A DNA stretch of 64,000 nucleotides from the NCBI GenBank assembly GCA_030765045.1, contig CM060962.1, positions 93,034,412 through 93,098,411 of the forward strand, in the 5' to 3' direction. Source of the stretch: Tenodera sinensis. Taxonomy: Eukaryota > Arthropoda > Insecta > Mantodea > Mantidae. Positions 33,353 through 44,034 of the stretch are shown one piece after another. The notes under the pieces were generated by a model. That model was not told the DNA's origin, did no database searches, and was given only the letters and a program-made list of their open reading frames with translations. Position 1 is the stretch's first letter; each line of letters opens with the position of its first letter. The position numbers and the translations under genes are program-made.

Positions 33353-33906
33353 TGGTGCCGTTTTTATAATAGGTCTTTACTCATCAGCAGGAAAAGATTC
33401 TTTACATAGCATACCGGAATAATGTTCTTATTGAATGATGAAATGTGTGATATCAGACGCGATTATCTGCAGGGTCGAGGTAACAGAATGGAATGCATAA
33501 ATCAACGTTCCTTTTATCACAACATATTTATTCGTTAATTTACACTTTTAGCACCATATTAATTAATCAACAATCTTCACAGTTTGATAGAATCTACACT
33601 GTATAAAGGTTTGGGTGAAAGTTACATGCTCACGCGCTATCAAAAAAAACACATCCTTTCAACTTGGGCTCACAGACGCTAATGAATCTAGTTCCTGGCG
33701 TCGGTATGACGCAACACCGCCATTCTTTTGTATTCATCCGCGCAACAGTTCTCATTGGTTGAACACAAAGTAACAAGAGAACATTGGCTATTTTGAATAT
33801 TGAAAAATAAGTCCCTGATACACCCAAATTAAAAGAATTAGAAATTTACACACTCTTACAAAAATATTTACATGAACGACCCTCCATTGGTCAATATTCT
33901 GTCTCA
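33353..33906 (-). repeat. 5' LTR of element C
   Basis: 554 bp, the partner of 28786-29339. It is followed on the right by the duplication aaac. Confidence 0.95.
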
Positions 33907-34981
33907 AAACAATGTAATATAATGAAAGTAATATATACAGTGACATCATTAATGTACAAAAACAATAATATACTGTGATATAATACATATAATCTTCAAA
34001 TATGGTAATATAACAAGCATGTTACACTTTGTGACATTTTAATATACAAAAACACAATAATTTCAAAGGAAAAAGTCACAAGATATTTGATAATATTAAG
34101 CTGGAATTAATCACAATATTCTATAGTTCTATAATATTCTATCACAATTGTATAATGGAAGAATTTTTCTCTCCAAAACCTCCACATCAGCAATACATAC
34201 AGTAAAAATCTACCACTTTATGTGAGGCCCAGATTTAGAAATTCCTGTGTGGTATATGGCATGTAAAATAATAAAAGTTTATTTAATTTCGTTTTAAATT
34301 GTTTATTATTTAGTGATTTTATTTTCTGTGGTAATTTATTATATAAACAAATTCCTCTATGGGCAATGCTATTAAGACTTTTGTTAATCCTATGGGAGTT
34401 TAAATGTAAATTATTTGCTATTCTGGTGTTGTGCAAATGAAAATCAGAATTTTTTTTAAACGATCTTGCATTTTGATGGATAAAGTACAATGTTTCTAAG
34501 ATATAGACAGAAGCAACAGGTAGTATTTTTAATTCTTGAAAAATGCCCTTGCTGGGGGTTCGAGGAGGTACCTTTTTCATTATTCTTATAATTTTCTTTT
34601 GAATTTTAAATACCTGGGATAACCTAGTAGACCTTACTAGGTCTAAATAATGGTTTACAAGAAAGAAGCAAAGATATTGTAACAAATGAGAACACTTGGT
34701 GCTAAACACACTTTTATCATCTAGGCATAGTGCAAACGTTCCACTATGACACTGTTACACATGCTCAGAGCAAAACAACAGATCTGTCCTTTCGAATTAC
34801 AACTGAACTGCTGAATCATAACTAGGGCTCGGAAGTTCATGCCCTAAAAAACACTGAAATATGCGTATAAATATGCTCTTAAAAACTTGAAAATATGCCA
34901 AGAAATATGCACTATTGAATTAAAACAATGCCCCTTCGCAGTAGACAAGGCGAGTTAGTATAAATAATAAATGAAGTTACC

Positions 34982-36739
34982 TTATTCCTTAGAGGTTGAA
35001 GCAGAAGTGGTCCCACTGCTAGTATTAACTGCTAAATTGCAGTTCACAACCAACACTTTGCACACATTTTCAACTGTAAAACATCGTCTGTTGTCTCGCA
35101 AAACACTTTTGTAACGTGAAAAACTTCTCTCCACGTCACAAGATGTTATCGGGGCATATTTAAATGATGTTAACTGCCTCACAGAGAGAGTCAAGTCTCT
35201 TGGTGTGGTAGATGGTTTTCTTTCAAGGATGTCTCAAATACCGCACATCTGTTTATAACCAGAATTTTTTGAAATTATATAATTCACTTTCTCTTTCACT
35301 TTTTGTCCTATGCTACCAGGAACCGAACATAGATCACATATTGTTTTTTTCAAAGACAGTAAGTGATTCATGGAAAGGAGATCCTACAGCTTCCAATGCC
35401 GTTATGGCTGTTGATAAGAAAGAAAAATGGGCAGATGTGAAAGTCAAATACCGCACATCTGTTTATAACCAGAATTTTTTGAAATTATATAATTCACTTT
35501 CTCTTTCACTTTTTGTCCTATGCTACCAGGAACCGAACATAGATCACATATTGTTTTTTTCAAAGACAGTAAGTGATTCATGGAAAGGAGATCCTACAGC
35601 TTCCAATGCCGTTATGGCTGTTGATAAGAAAGAAAAATGGGCAGATGTGAAAGTAAGGTCCTCTTTTAACCCAGTGCCTGACAGAATATTTTGCACAGTT
35701 TCTATTGATGAAGCATCTTTCGAGTCCAATGAATTAACAACCTCTTCGACTATTTCTATGTGCTCAGCATAATATAAAACTGCATCGACCCATGTTCCCC
35801 ATCGAGTTAACACTGGTGCAGGAGGAAGTCTGATATTAAGTGCTGTTGATCTAAACAACTTAACTCTTTTAGGAGATTTAACAAAAATTCTCTTTGTACA
35901 GGACACAAATCTATCTACCAATGGGAAAGAATCGCGTATTGTCTCAGAAATGCGATGAAGAGCGTGTGCCAAACAAGTTATATGAATTAAGTTAGGACAA
36001 ATACCTTTCAGGGTTTGTCCTGATTTTACCATATAAGGACCTGCATCAGTAACAAATAAAAGTACCCGGTCGTATTTGATTCCACATGGCCATAATAATT
36101 TCAAAGAGTCCATCACAAACTGGGTTACAGTTACATTGTCAGTGGCCGACAATTCGCACACATTAAGAAGATAAGGTGTCGTCTTTTGTTCATTATTTAA
36201 GGCACCCACAATTATATTAGCAATAGAGCAGCGCTCAGAATCAGGGGTTCATCAACAGACAACCACACAAACTGATCCGCTAATTCATTTTGTATATTTG
36301 ACAGCACGTTATTGTAACAATGTCTGACCTAAGTCTTGCGCAATATACTTTCTTCAGGCACATGTTGTCGAGTGTACTTGACAAGAAAGTTTTTAAATGT
36401 CGGATTATTGATTTTGAACAAGGGAATATCAGCAGCTAAAAATGCTTGGCACAGGTCATAGCAAAATTCAGTAACCCTACTTCCTAAACACACTACTAGC
36501 TGTTTTTGAACAGGTTCTTTGTTTGCGAGTTTTCTGATTAAATTCTCCTTAAGTTTTGCTGTGCTTATGTGCTGAACTATTTGAAATCTTTTCTCACTCC
36601 CTACATTTTTCTTACACGCTCCACAATACAGTACACTATTATCTGTAGATATTAAATCACTCGAAAACTCTTTCTGTAATTTAATTAATCTGGCACTCGA
36701 AGTTGGTTTCATTTCGGCATTTGAAGAGCTTTTTAACAT
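34982..36739 (-). pseudogene. Transposase of hAT 1, broken
   Basis: The N-terminal part (36739-36329) contains a zinc-binding stretch VLYCGACKKNVGSEKRFQ, then VTEFCYDLCQAFLAADIPLF. The central core (36209 to about 35654) has RVLLFVTDAGPYMVKSGQTL, LIHITCLAHALHRISETIRD and PAPVLTRWGTWVDAV, all typical hAT catalytic and insertion-domain motifs. The C-terminal dimerisation region (35194-34982) includes YAPITSCDVERSFSRYKSVL. Frame breaks lie between 36330 and 36210 and in the duplicated stretch. An ancestor with these ends and a continuous transposase would have been autonomous. A diverged relative is hAT 2. Confidence 0.82.
35234..35653. repeat. 210-bp tandem duplication within hAT 1
   Basis: Bases 35234-35443 are repeated, with no difference that I could see, at 35444-35653. 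The unit is a multiple of three and lies in the transposase coding region. Confidence 0.95.
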
Positions 36740-37256
36740 TTTACACGCCTAATTTAATTTGGTAGGAACCGGTTCACAACACTGTTACGTTTGAAGACCA
36801 TGGCACAACTATTGGAGAGCAGGGAACTGTAGTGATAATCGTGCTGCTCAAAATATTGACCTGCACTTTATCTTTGTTAATATAAACCTCTCAGATAAGG
36901 CACTGATTATTCTCTACACATAAACACATAATGAAGCGATGGAAACAGGGGGTTCACTGAATGACAACATGACTCACCTTGCGAGTTGCATCAACATGTG
37001 CAATACTACCAATATGAAAAGTATTATACACATTAAAAAAACCCATAAAAATCATTAAAATATGCAATATAGGGGCTATAATATTGAAATAATATGCATT
37101 TATAAAAAATCAAGAAAATATGCAGTTATATGCATCATAAAATCATGTCCAAATAACTGAAAATTCCATAATTCGTGCACATAATGTAAAAGCATACGTT
37201 TTTAACCCCTATGAAAAAACATGCAAAAGCATGAACTTCCTAGCCCTAATCATAAC

Positions 37257-37600
37257 TCATCAGTGAACTGCACTTGGTACTGTTCACTGCACTGAACTGA
37301 ACTGAACTCTGTCAACCATCTACTAAAAGACTGTCTGCTGCAGGCAGCCCATTATATAGAACTGTGCACAAAGCGAACACTCTGGAAAAGGCAACTGCTA
37401 GAAAAGCCCGAGCGAATCTTCTGAGTCCTGGAAGTGACAAACAATGGCTTTTGTTCTGCATGGGCCATTGTTGTGTAGAAAGCTGGCTGTTAGCCCTGCC
37501 TGACCTGGGTAGTCATGTGTCAACTTCACAGCTGGCAGCGGACAGTCTGGCACTGCGGTGTCACTACTCCCTCCTTGCTGGTCATCCCGACTAGCACTGT
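37257..37600. other. GC-richer stretch, possibly the LTR region of the neighbouring Gypsy element
   Basis: It contains a TATA-like ccattatatagaac and lies just beyond the integrase end of the minus-strand Gypsy pol, where a 3' LTR would be expected. hAT 1 interrupts its left side. I could not delimit an LTR pair. Confidence 0.3.
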
Positions 37601-37601
37601 C

Positions 37602-38060
37602 TTAGTGGGCTATACAATATGAGTAAACCATCAGCATCTCCCTTGGGGCAGCCTCTGGTTGTGGCAGACTACATTGTTGATCCTCTTTAACACATGGTAT
37701 GTTCTTTGCCATGGTTGTTGAAGTTTGGGGCAGTGCCTTAGTCCAGGTACGGCAATTTAGCTGCACAAGATCACCCTTCTGGAAATCTTGGCCGTTGGCT
37801 TGCTGGTCATACTTGGTCTTAATTTGGTTACTTGCCACCTGGGTGTGCTGACAGGCCAATTCGTGCACATCGTAAATACGATCCATGATGTTCTCCACGT
37901 GGTCAACTGCTGACTGTTCTATCAAAGACCATGCTGGCTGGCATCATCTCAGTGGTGTCATGAGTTGACGAGTGGTAGGCCAGCAAGAAAAGCAGCAGCC
38001 TGACATCCTAATTCTCTAGTGGTTGGCCACAACCTTCCTCAGGTGTCATGGACAATTTTT
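37602..38060 (-). pseudogene. Element E integrase, C-terminal part
   Basis: The minus strand gives AYHSSTHDTTEMMPASMVF across a frame change, then VENIMDRIYDVHELACQHTQ and IKTKYDQQANGQDFQKGDLV. This corresponds to the end of the integrase core and the following linker in Gypsy elements. A terminal LVQLNCRTWTK stretch marks the start of the C-terminal domain. Stops interrupt it. Confidence 0.75.
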
Positions 38061-38490
38061 GCATGCTGGCCTGTCCCCTGTTTATCCAACATGCAGCATA
38101 TGACCCTCCATGTCACATGTTATGCTTGATTGTCCCCAATATGCTCATGAATCCCAGTCCCTTGGCCTGGGTTTTATGCTGTGCTCAATTACAGGCAATG
38201 ACCCAGTAACCATAAATAAGGCACTGTGGTTCGTCATCAATATTGGGTTTGCTAACCGAATTTAACTTGTATTTTATTTTTCAGAGCTTTTTAGACTTTT
38301 AGGATATGATTGTCCTATTTTATCATTCTAACGTTTTACATTTTTAGCGTTTTAACTAATTACTGTTTTAACCTCAATTTCAACATTTAACCCAAGGATT
38401 TTGCGAGTTTTTCTGATTTTCATGCTTTAACTTGGACCCCAAATGACCTAGTTGTCGATGGGCCCTTAAACCCTACTCACTCACTCACCC
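38061..38490 (+). mobile_element. LINE 3' end with (ACTC)n tail inserted in element E
   Basis: The right end, ccaaatgacctagttgtcga then gggcccttaaaccctactcactcactcac, recurs almost unchanged in the 50-bp insertion at 47688. The middle (38144-38270) resembles 21930-22060. Integrase motifs of element E lie on either side, showing insertion. The left border is approximate and no target duplication was found. Confidence 0.65.
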
Positions 38491-38560
38491 AGATGTTCTT
38501 AGAGAGTCTGAATTACTGGTTGACAATGCCATCTGACTGCTGGTGTAGGAGAGTCATGAG

Positions 38561-41070
38561 TAGAGCCCGGATTTTTATGTAATATCAAGGTGCGAAATAT
38601 GTAGATATTTATGTAACAAAAAACGTCAAAATATGTAATGAAGTATGTAATATCAACAAAATATGTAAAATTATGTAATACTCTAAATCCTAACATTACA
38701 ACCTCAAATCTAAATGCAGACTGCAAATTACCCAGAATTTTGTAATTTGATGGGTCTGTAAGTACATAAATTAATTACAATGAGTTAAAATGTACTAAAT
38801 ATAGAATTAATTATAGGGAAAATGTTTTGTTGTATGTAGAATTTACCTAAAATTTATTTTCAAGTAGGTAATCACGAAATAAAATGTGTTTTGGGTTATG
38901 TTTATTAAACTTACTCATTTCACATAATTATTTTACTTAAATAATGTTGAAGCAATGTTAAAATACTGAACCAATTTATCAATCAGTGAAACAATGATTT
39001 CAAAATAATTAATTTTATAATGAAGATGCATTTTCAGTTTTGTCTCTGGACATACAATGAACAACCAGGCATTTTCATTTTGAGTCTTTTGCTTCTTTCA
39101 ACGTACAGTGAATAACCATATACTTCTCCATATTTTCAGGGGTCATTGTTTGTCTCCTACCGGATAAAATGTTCTTTTAAGCAGAGAAGCTTCTCCCCAA
39201 GTAATAATAGGAGCATATTTTAGTATAGGAATCTGATTTGCAGAGAAATGTTTGGATAAGTCGACATTGTCGCCATTTAGCAGTTTAGACATGGACAGAA
39301 GCGTAGAGTACCCTGGATTCCTGCTTAGCACAGCTTTGAATTTTTCACCTACCTTCCTTTCTGCAACTACACTAAGCTTCTGTGATGCACGTTCTATTAA
39401 ATCCATATATTCTGAAGAAGGGAACCTGATGTCTTGATGGTGCTAGGCAACCAGCCGAAATTACTTTTGATGTAAGCACAGGAGCTTGCCACTTTCAGAA
39501 CTTTAAATATGTCCTGAGATTCACATATGGAAACAGCTACTTCTGAAGAGAACATGTTCACCACTGACTGGACCCCTTAAAAATGTTTACAATAAAAGTT
39601 CACAGCTTCTAACCACGTACCCCATCTTGTAAGTACTGGCTCAGGAGGCAAAGGGACATGTTGGAGATGATTTTTATAGCACTGAATTCTGTGCGCTGCT
39701 TTCACGAAGACCTTTTTTGTTGATGATATCAACTTATTCACACAGGGAAAATTACTTCTTGCTACTTCAGCAACACGTTGCAATGCATGGGCCAAGCAGG
39801 TACATTCGGGTAGAAAACCTTAAGGGCAGTAGCAGCTTTAATCATGTGCGCTGCGGCATCTGAACCTTTTCCTCATACACACCCTCTGGCCACAGAATCT
39901 TCATTGTATCATTTACGAGTCTTGCAATTGCAGAATGATTTGTTTGTTCCAACACCTTGCAGCAGATTAGCAGGACTTTCGGAATCTAGTTTTCCTACTG
40001 CTAAATTTGCTATGTACCGAGCGACCCATGTCATCTGTAGTTTCATCGACGGCAAACCAAATACAGGAGTCTCCAATTTCATTCCGTATATGAGCAACTG
40101 CTTCTCCATAACACACATGAAAATACTTTTTCCTCATAGTATATTTGTCTGGAATAACTTTCTCGTAATATTTTTTTAGAAAGGAGCGAAATTGAGGAAT
40201 TTGAAGTTAATGCCACTAAATATTAGCTGCAACCATTGCACTGCACAGGTCTTTAAAAAATCATTTCCGGACAGTTCCTGTTGCATTTGTGTCAACAGAA
40301 CTTGCTTTCTAGAAGATTAGGTGTTTGTTATGTATGCGAAGAACACTTTTGATATGTTGTTCCAATTGAAATTTCATGGAACAGCAAATTCTTGTACCTC
40401 ATGCTTGACAGACTATTACTTTTCCGTTTGTTGTAAAGGCGCTATCTAATTTCACCCATGAATTCAGCTTGCAGGATAGCGAGGACGCAACTGGTGCCAT
40501 TTTACTAAGACTTGCAAGAAACTAACTGCAGTATTATTGCCTCGCTATATTGATGGTTGTCCAGTGGCTCACTTTGTTTTCTCGCAGCTATTATATTACA
40601 AGATGCTGACTACTGCGACAATGGTAACAACGGTAACAATCAAGTTCTCCAGTCCTTGTAAATGCCCAAAGCGCTTTGAGAAACGTGACACTGGAGGTCA
40701 ACATTGTCGAGCGTTACCTGCTTTGATATAAACGGACAACAATCAGAACGAGGCGGGGCGGTTATTATCGCATTCTTAATTTAACTTGCATCCTATTTCA
40801 CAGATTGATTTTTGTTGCTTTCAGCAAAACTTGTGAAAACAGTAGTTTATAATGTGACTACAATATTTATTTTTAAAAAATAACAAAATTGTAACGAAAC
40901 CCAGTAAATATGTACGTTTTATGTAACATCGTTAAAATATGTAGAAACGTGCAAAATATGTAAAAATATGTAAGGAAGTCCCAAATGACGTAATTCGCCA
41001 ACATTTTTACTTCTCATTGAAATATTATGCAGGATTTAAAATATGTAATTACATAAAAATCCGGGCTCTA
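38561..41070 (-). mobile_element. hAT transposon 2, full length with TIRs, inside element E
   Basis: The inverted ends begin TAGAGCCCGGATTTTTATGT and match for 23 bp. They are flanked by the 8-bp duplication gtcatgag (38553-38560 and 41071-41078). The motif aatatgta recurs several times within about 130 bp of each end. Length is 2510 bp. The insertion splits the integrase core of element E, whose reading continues on both sides. Confidence 0.95.
39143..40500 (-). pseudogene. Transposase of hAT 2, heavily decayed
   Basis: Recognisable pieces on the minus strand include AHALQRVAEVARSNFPCVNK and EPVLTRWGTWLEAVNFY (39795-39577), close relatives of AHALHRISETIRDSF and APVLTRWGTWVDAVL in hAT 1. 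A C-terminal segment, VDLSKHFSANQIPILKYAPI, lies at 39406-39143. The N-terminal region near 40450 is only faintly readable. Stops and frame changes are frequent, so this copy is inactive. Confidence 0.75.
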
Positions 41071-41078
41071 GTCATGAG

Positions 41079-41560
41079 CATCTTCTACACTCCGAGTCAA
41101 TCCAGTGTTTCCCTCATCAGGTTTGGCTTGAAGTTGGTGCACAGATCACTATGCAGTTCCAGAAGTACTCCAAATCAGCAGTACAGTTCTTCTATGAGAC
41201 AGTCTGCCATTATCTTGGCTTTGTGCTTAGGAATGTTATAGACCCTCGGCCTCTTGGTGAAGCAATTGATCACAACCAGCAGATACTTGTTACCCCTATT
41301 GTACAGAGGAAACAGTCCAGCTGTAACAATGGTGATGCATTTGAAGGGTGCTTACACATATTGCTACATACGGCCCTGTATGCTGGTCTGTGGGCCATAT
41401 ACGCATGACGTTGGCAACATCATCTCTCAGCATTTGGCCTTGCCTCAACAAGTAGTACCTCTGTAGGAGCTTCCCAATTGTTATGTTGGATCCAAGATGC
41501 CCTCCCGAGGAACCTGCATGTACTTCTTCCAGGACTTCTGCTATCTTACAACACACAGTC
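41079..41560 (-). pseudogene. Element E integrase, zinc-binding and core part
   Basis: The minus strand shows EVHAGSSGGHLGSNITIGKL and LLQRYYLLRQGQM, the region of the integrase zinc finger. After frame changes it continues as KYLLVVINCFTKRPRVYNIP, where the expected catalytic Asp after VVI reads Asn, then LHSDLCTNFKPNLM with the second Asp kept. It ends at the hAT 2 insertion and continues at 38550 with HQQSDGIVNQ. Confidence 0.75.
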
Positions 41561-41897
41561 CTTGGTCTTTAGTGAGTCCCATTGGATGCAGTAGGACTCT
41601 CACTCGCTGCTCCTGGGTGCGACCTCCTCCCAGTTCAGCCTAGTTCCTGCTTTCTCTTCTCTGAGGAATTGCCCCAAGTCAGCATCTGTTAGCTGCTCCC
41701 TCAGGACTGCACTTTTTCACCCATCAGCAGGGACTGCCTAAACTACACAGACAGCTTCTCTTCCATCTTAATACAGCAGCCATGCTCCTACACGCAGGGC
41801 CTTCTTAGCAGGTTTCTGTATTGGAATGCCCCCTCCCCCTCCCCCAGTGTCCTCCCGATGAGAAGTTGTACTCCTGGACCCAACACACTGTCTGATC

Positions 41898-42149
41898 TTA
41901 TAGATTCTTACAGTTCAACATCCAGGTGAGTGTGGAGTGGCCAATTCTCAGGTGAAATGGCTGACTGTACAGATACTTCTGAAAAAGTTCCAGTGCCTTT
42001 ACTATTGCCAGGGGCTCTAGTTGGGTAATGCAGTAGTTCGTTTCAGCCTTGTAGAGTGTCTTGCTGCTGTAGGCAATTACTTGCTCCTGCCTATGCTGGA
42101 CCTGGGATAGTACACCTCTAATATTGCTATCACTGGCATCAGTGTTCAC
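41898..42149 (-). pseudogene. Element E RNase H fragment
   Basis: Reads MNTDASDSNIRGVLSQVQHR, then VIAYSSKTLYKAETNYCITQ and LEPLAIVKALELFQKYL. These match the Gypsy RNase H motifs (TDAS, YSS, TEKE-like and the following helix). A stop precedes it, between RT and RNase H. Confidence 0.8.
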
Positions 42150-42329
42150 GATGAAATCACTGCCTGAAAGTCACCCTTGATCTTTTCTGCCCACATGCAA
42201 GGTTGTTGTTCTTCTGTCAGACGAATGAGAGGCTCTGCGATGCTGGAGAAGCCTTGGACAAACAGACAGTAGTAGCTGCACAGATCCAGAACTGAGCAAC
42301 TCTCATTTATCCTTTGGGTGAGGCCAGTC

Positions 42330-42960
42330 TCAGACAGCCTGAGCCTTCTACGGGTTCATGGCCACCCCAGTTGGTAAGACTTTGTGGTCAAAATAGTGAA
42401 CATTTTTGCATGACATTTGACACTTATTTGCCTTCAGCTTTAAGATGGCTGCCTGTAGTCTCTGTAATATCATTGTCAGATTCTTCTGATGGTCTTCGAA
42501 GGTGGTGCCAATGACACTGTCTGTGTATAGCAGGCAGGTATCATTGGTCATCCCCCTCATCACTGATTCCATGAGGTGATGGAAGGTGGCTGGCTCATTG
42601 CTGAGGTCAAAAGACAACCATAAACTGCCAAAACCCCTGGTTAGTTTAGAATGCGGTCTTCTCCTTGTCTAGGATCTAGAGCCTCTTGTCAGTATCCCGG
42701 TTTCAGGGCCAGGGTGAGGACCAATGGGCACTAGCAATAGAGTCCAGGATGTTGTCAAATCAGGGTAAGGGTAAAGAGCTGACAGTGTTTAGCATCTATA
42801 ATCCACTCGAAGTGTAGACAGTGTCATTCACCATTCTTCAGCAGGACTACAGGGAAACAGCAAGGGCTGTCGAACTCAATAAATGTCCCTTTGGAGCTTA
42901 TGTACCCCAGTATGTCCCTTACCTCTGCTTGCTTCACCAAAGGCAAATCTGGGTCTGGGA
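42330..42960 (-). pseudogene. Element E reverse transcriptase fragment
   Basis: From about 42940 downward: LVKQAEVRDILGYISSKGTF, FDSPCCFPVVLLKNGE, a stop-ridden middle (LDSIASAHWSSPWP), EKTAF*TNQGFWQF, then FDLSNEPATFHHLMESVMRG and CLLYTDSVIG. In the last of these the catalytic YxDD reads YTDS. Catalysis is therefore lost even apart from the stops. Confidence 0.8.
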
Positions 42961-43035
42961 AGTGGCATACAATGGCTTTTGTTCTGCAGAAGGCTGGCCA
43001 TTAGCCATGCCAAGGCCCAGGTAGCCTGGCACCAT

Positions 43036-43842
43036 GGTGGGCTCCCTTAAAAAATGAATGGTTCTGTAATGGATATGCACTAATGGTGATTGGACAGGAG
43101 TCCTGTGGTTGATAACATGTAGAATTAGAAAGAGAAGAAAATATCTTTAAGGAAAACACTACATTTGCTAATACGTGCATTAAAGAATATCTCCATGATA
43201 AAATGAATGCAGGTATTTTTTCAGCAGCTCTGAAAGGATGGGTTCAAGTACCACACCCTTTTCTTTTATATTGTTATCTCTAGTTCTCCATAAAGGAAGG
43301 GTTCTGAATTTGAATGAAATTAACATTAATGATGCCTGATAATGAAAATGTTCCTAGAATTTTGAATGCCATTTACCACAATGATATTTTCAAAATATTA
43401 AAAGATTAAAAGAAATCACATTCCATTTAATGTATGAATAGTAGCCTAAGGCTGTCTAAAAAGTGAATATTGCAATGCTTAATTTAGAATGTGTTCTTAC
43501 ATGGAATTGTTTGCATACAGTTGTAGCTTCATCATATGTAAATACAAAGTGTTTTCTCCAGGCTATTAAACATTTATAACTGTTCAAAGAAATTTTTTTT
43601 TCTGAGGTAAAAAATTTTAATATTTACTTATTTCCACTACTGTTTAGTGTCCTTAAAAAGAAACTTTGGAACTTTGGTTTTCCTTTTCAGAGAATCGTCC
43701 AAAATATTATTTTGCTGAACATACACATTTTTTGCTGAAAACAATTTATAATAAATGATGTGTTTATATTTTGGAACTTTTATGCACATTCCTGTTTTAT
43801 GATGCTCCTGAAACTAATGTTTTGTCCATTTATGGTTTTCAG
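43036..43842. other. Intron 2 end, nothing recognised
   Basis: AT-rich. No element ends or coding motifs seen apart from the acceptor of exon 3 at 43841-43842. Confidence 0.5.
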
Positions 43843-44034
43843 CTATGTCTCTTCGCACACAGTCGCTATAATCATGTAAATTATGCATGGGACAATCGCA
43901 TTTCTTTTTCACATCTCTTTCTGAAGGGATGGGATGCTACAAGAGAAGTTAATGCATATCCCCCTGGTACTGGCCCATTAGCGATATATCAGAAAGATGC
44001 ATTTTTTGCTACAGTTGACTATGCTGTAGTTAAG
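43843..44034 (+). CDS. Trpml: Mucolipin (TRPML) channel, coding exon 3
   Basis: Acceptor ggttttcag (AG at 43841-43842), donor aag|gtaagg (GT at 44035). The 64 codons are in phase 0 at both ends. The start LCLFAHSRYN completes the end of transmembrane helix 1. DNRISFSHLFLKGWDATREV then enters the first extracytosolic (lumenal) loop and fits the insect TRPML pattern NRIAFSHLFLKGWD. The following PPGTGPLAIYQKDAFFATVD is the start of the lumenal polycystin-mucolipin domain, which lines the channel's lumenal mouth. No stop or frame break is present, so the gene looks functional. Confidence 0.93.

Larger units (their letters stand above)
28786..33906 (-). mobile_element. LTR retrotransposon C (Gypsy type, pol deleted)
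   Basis: Two 554-bp LTRs (28786-29339 and 33353-33906) run from TGGTGCCG to CTGTCTCA and are flanked by the 4-bp duplication aaac (28782-28785 and 33907-33910). The LTRs differ at about four sites, so this is the youngest of the three elements. On the minus strand the order is primer site, gag, a short Gly/Asn-rich remnant, the integrase C-terminal tail, a long repetitive 3' region, and a purine-rich tract (aaacaaggggcata) before the 3' LTR. No protease, reverse transcriptase, RNase H or integrase core is present. It sits in intron 2, antisense to mucolipin, inside a LINE. Confidence 0.95.
28631..34709 (-). mobile_element. LINE 3' half with (TACA)n tail, split by element C
   Basis: The minus strand at 34709-34218 encodes the C-terminal domain of a Jockey/CR1-like reverse transcriptase (FKIQKKIIRIMKKVPPRTP, ILETLYFIHQNARSF, ICLYNKLPQKIKSL). 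The 3' untranslated region continues to 33911, is interrupted by element C, and resumes at 28785. It ends in gaaataaatacatacatac, a TACA-type tail, at about 28631. LINEs of this kind often end in a short tandem repeat. The RT core is missing, as expected from 5' truncation. Confidence 0.75.
34823..37248 (-). mobile_element. hAT transposon 1, full length with TIRs
   Basis: The 20-bp inverted ends are TAGGGCTCGGAAGTTCATGC on the left and the same with one mismatch on the right. They are flanked by the 8-bp duplication atcataac (34815-34822 and 37249-37256). The motif aatatgc recurs four times within 60 bp of the left end and three times near the right end, in the manner of subterminal transposase-binding repeats. 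A broken transposase reads on the minus strand. Length is 2426 bp, including a 210-bp internal tandem duplication. Confidence 0.95.
37602..43035 (-). mobile_element. Decayed Gypsy element with full-order pol (element E)
   Basis: On the minus strand from about 42960 to 37602 the domains appear in order: reverse transcriptase, RNase H, integrase. The frame is full of stops and is split by a plus-strand LINE tail (38061-38490) and by hAT 2 (38561-41070). LTRs were not delimited. Motifs such as FDLSNEPATFHHLME and NTDASDSNIRGVLSQ place it in Ty3/Gypsy. It is far more decayed than A, B and C, so it is an older resident and not their partner. Confidence 0.8.

Noticed and set aside
29063..33827. Two matching 65-codon minus-strand frames at 29063-29260 and 33630-33827
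   Set aside because: They lie in the two LTRs of element C. Identity reflects the LTR pair, not a gene family.
35212..35772. Plus-strand frame of 186 codons with an internal repeat
   Set aside because: It is the antisense shadow of the hAT 1 transposase, repeated because of the 210-bp duplication.
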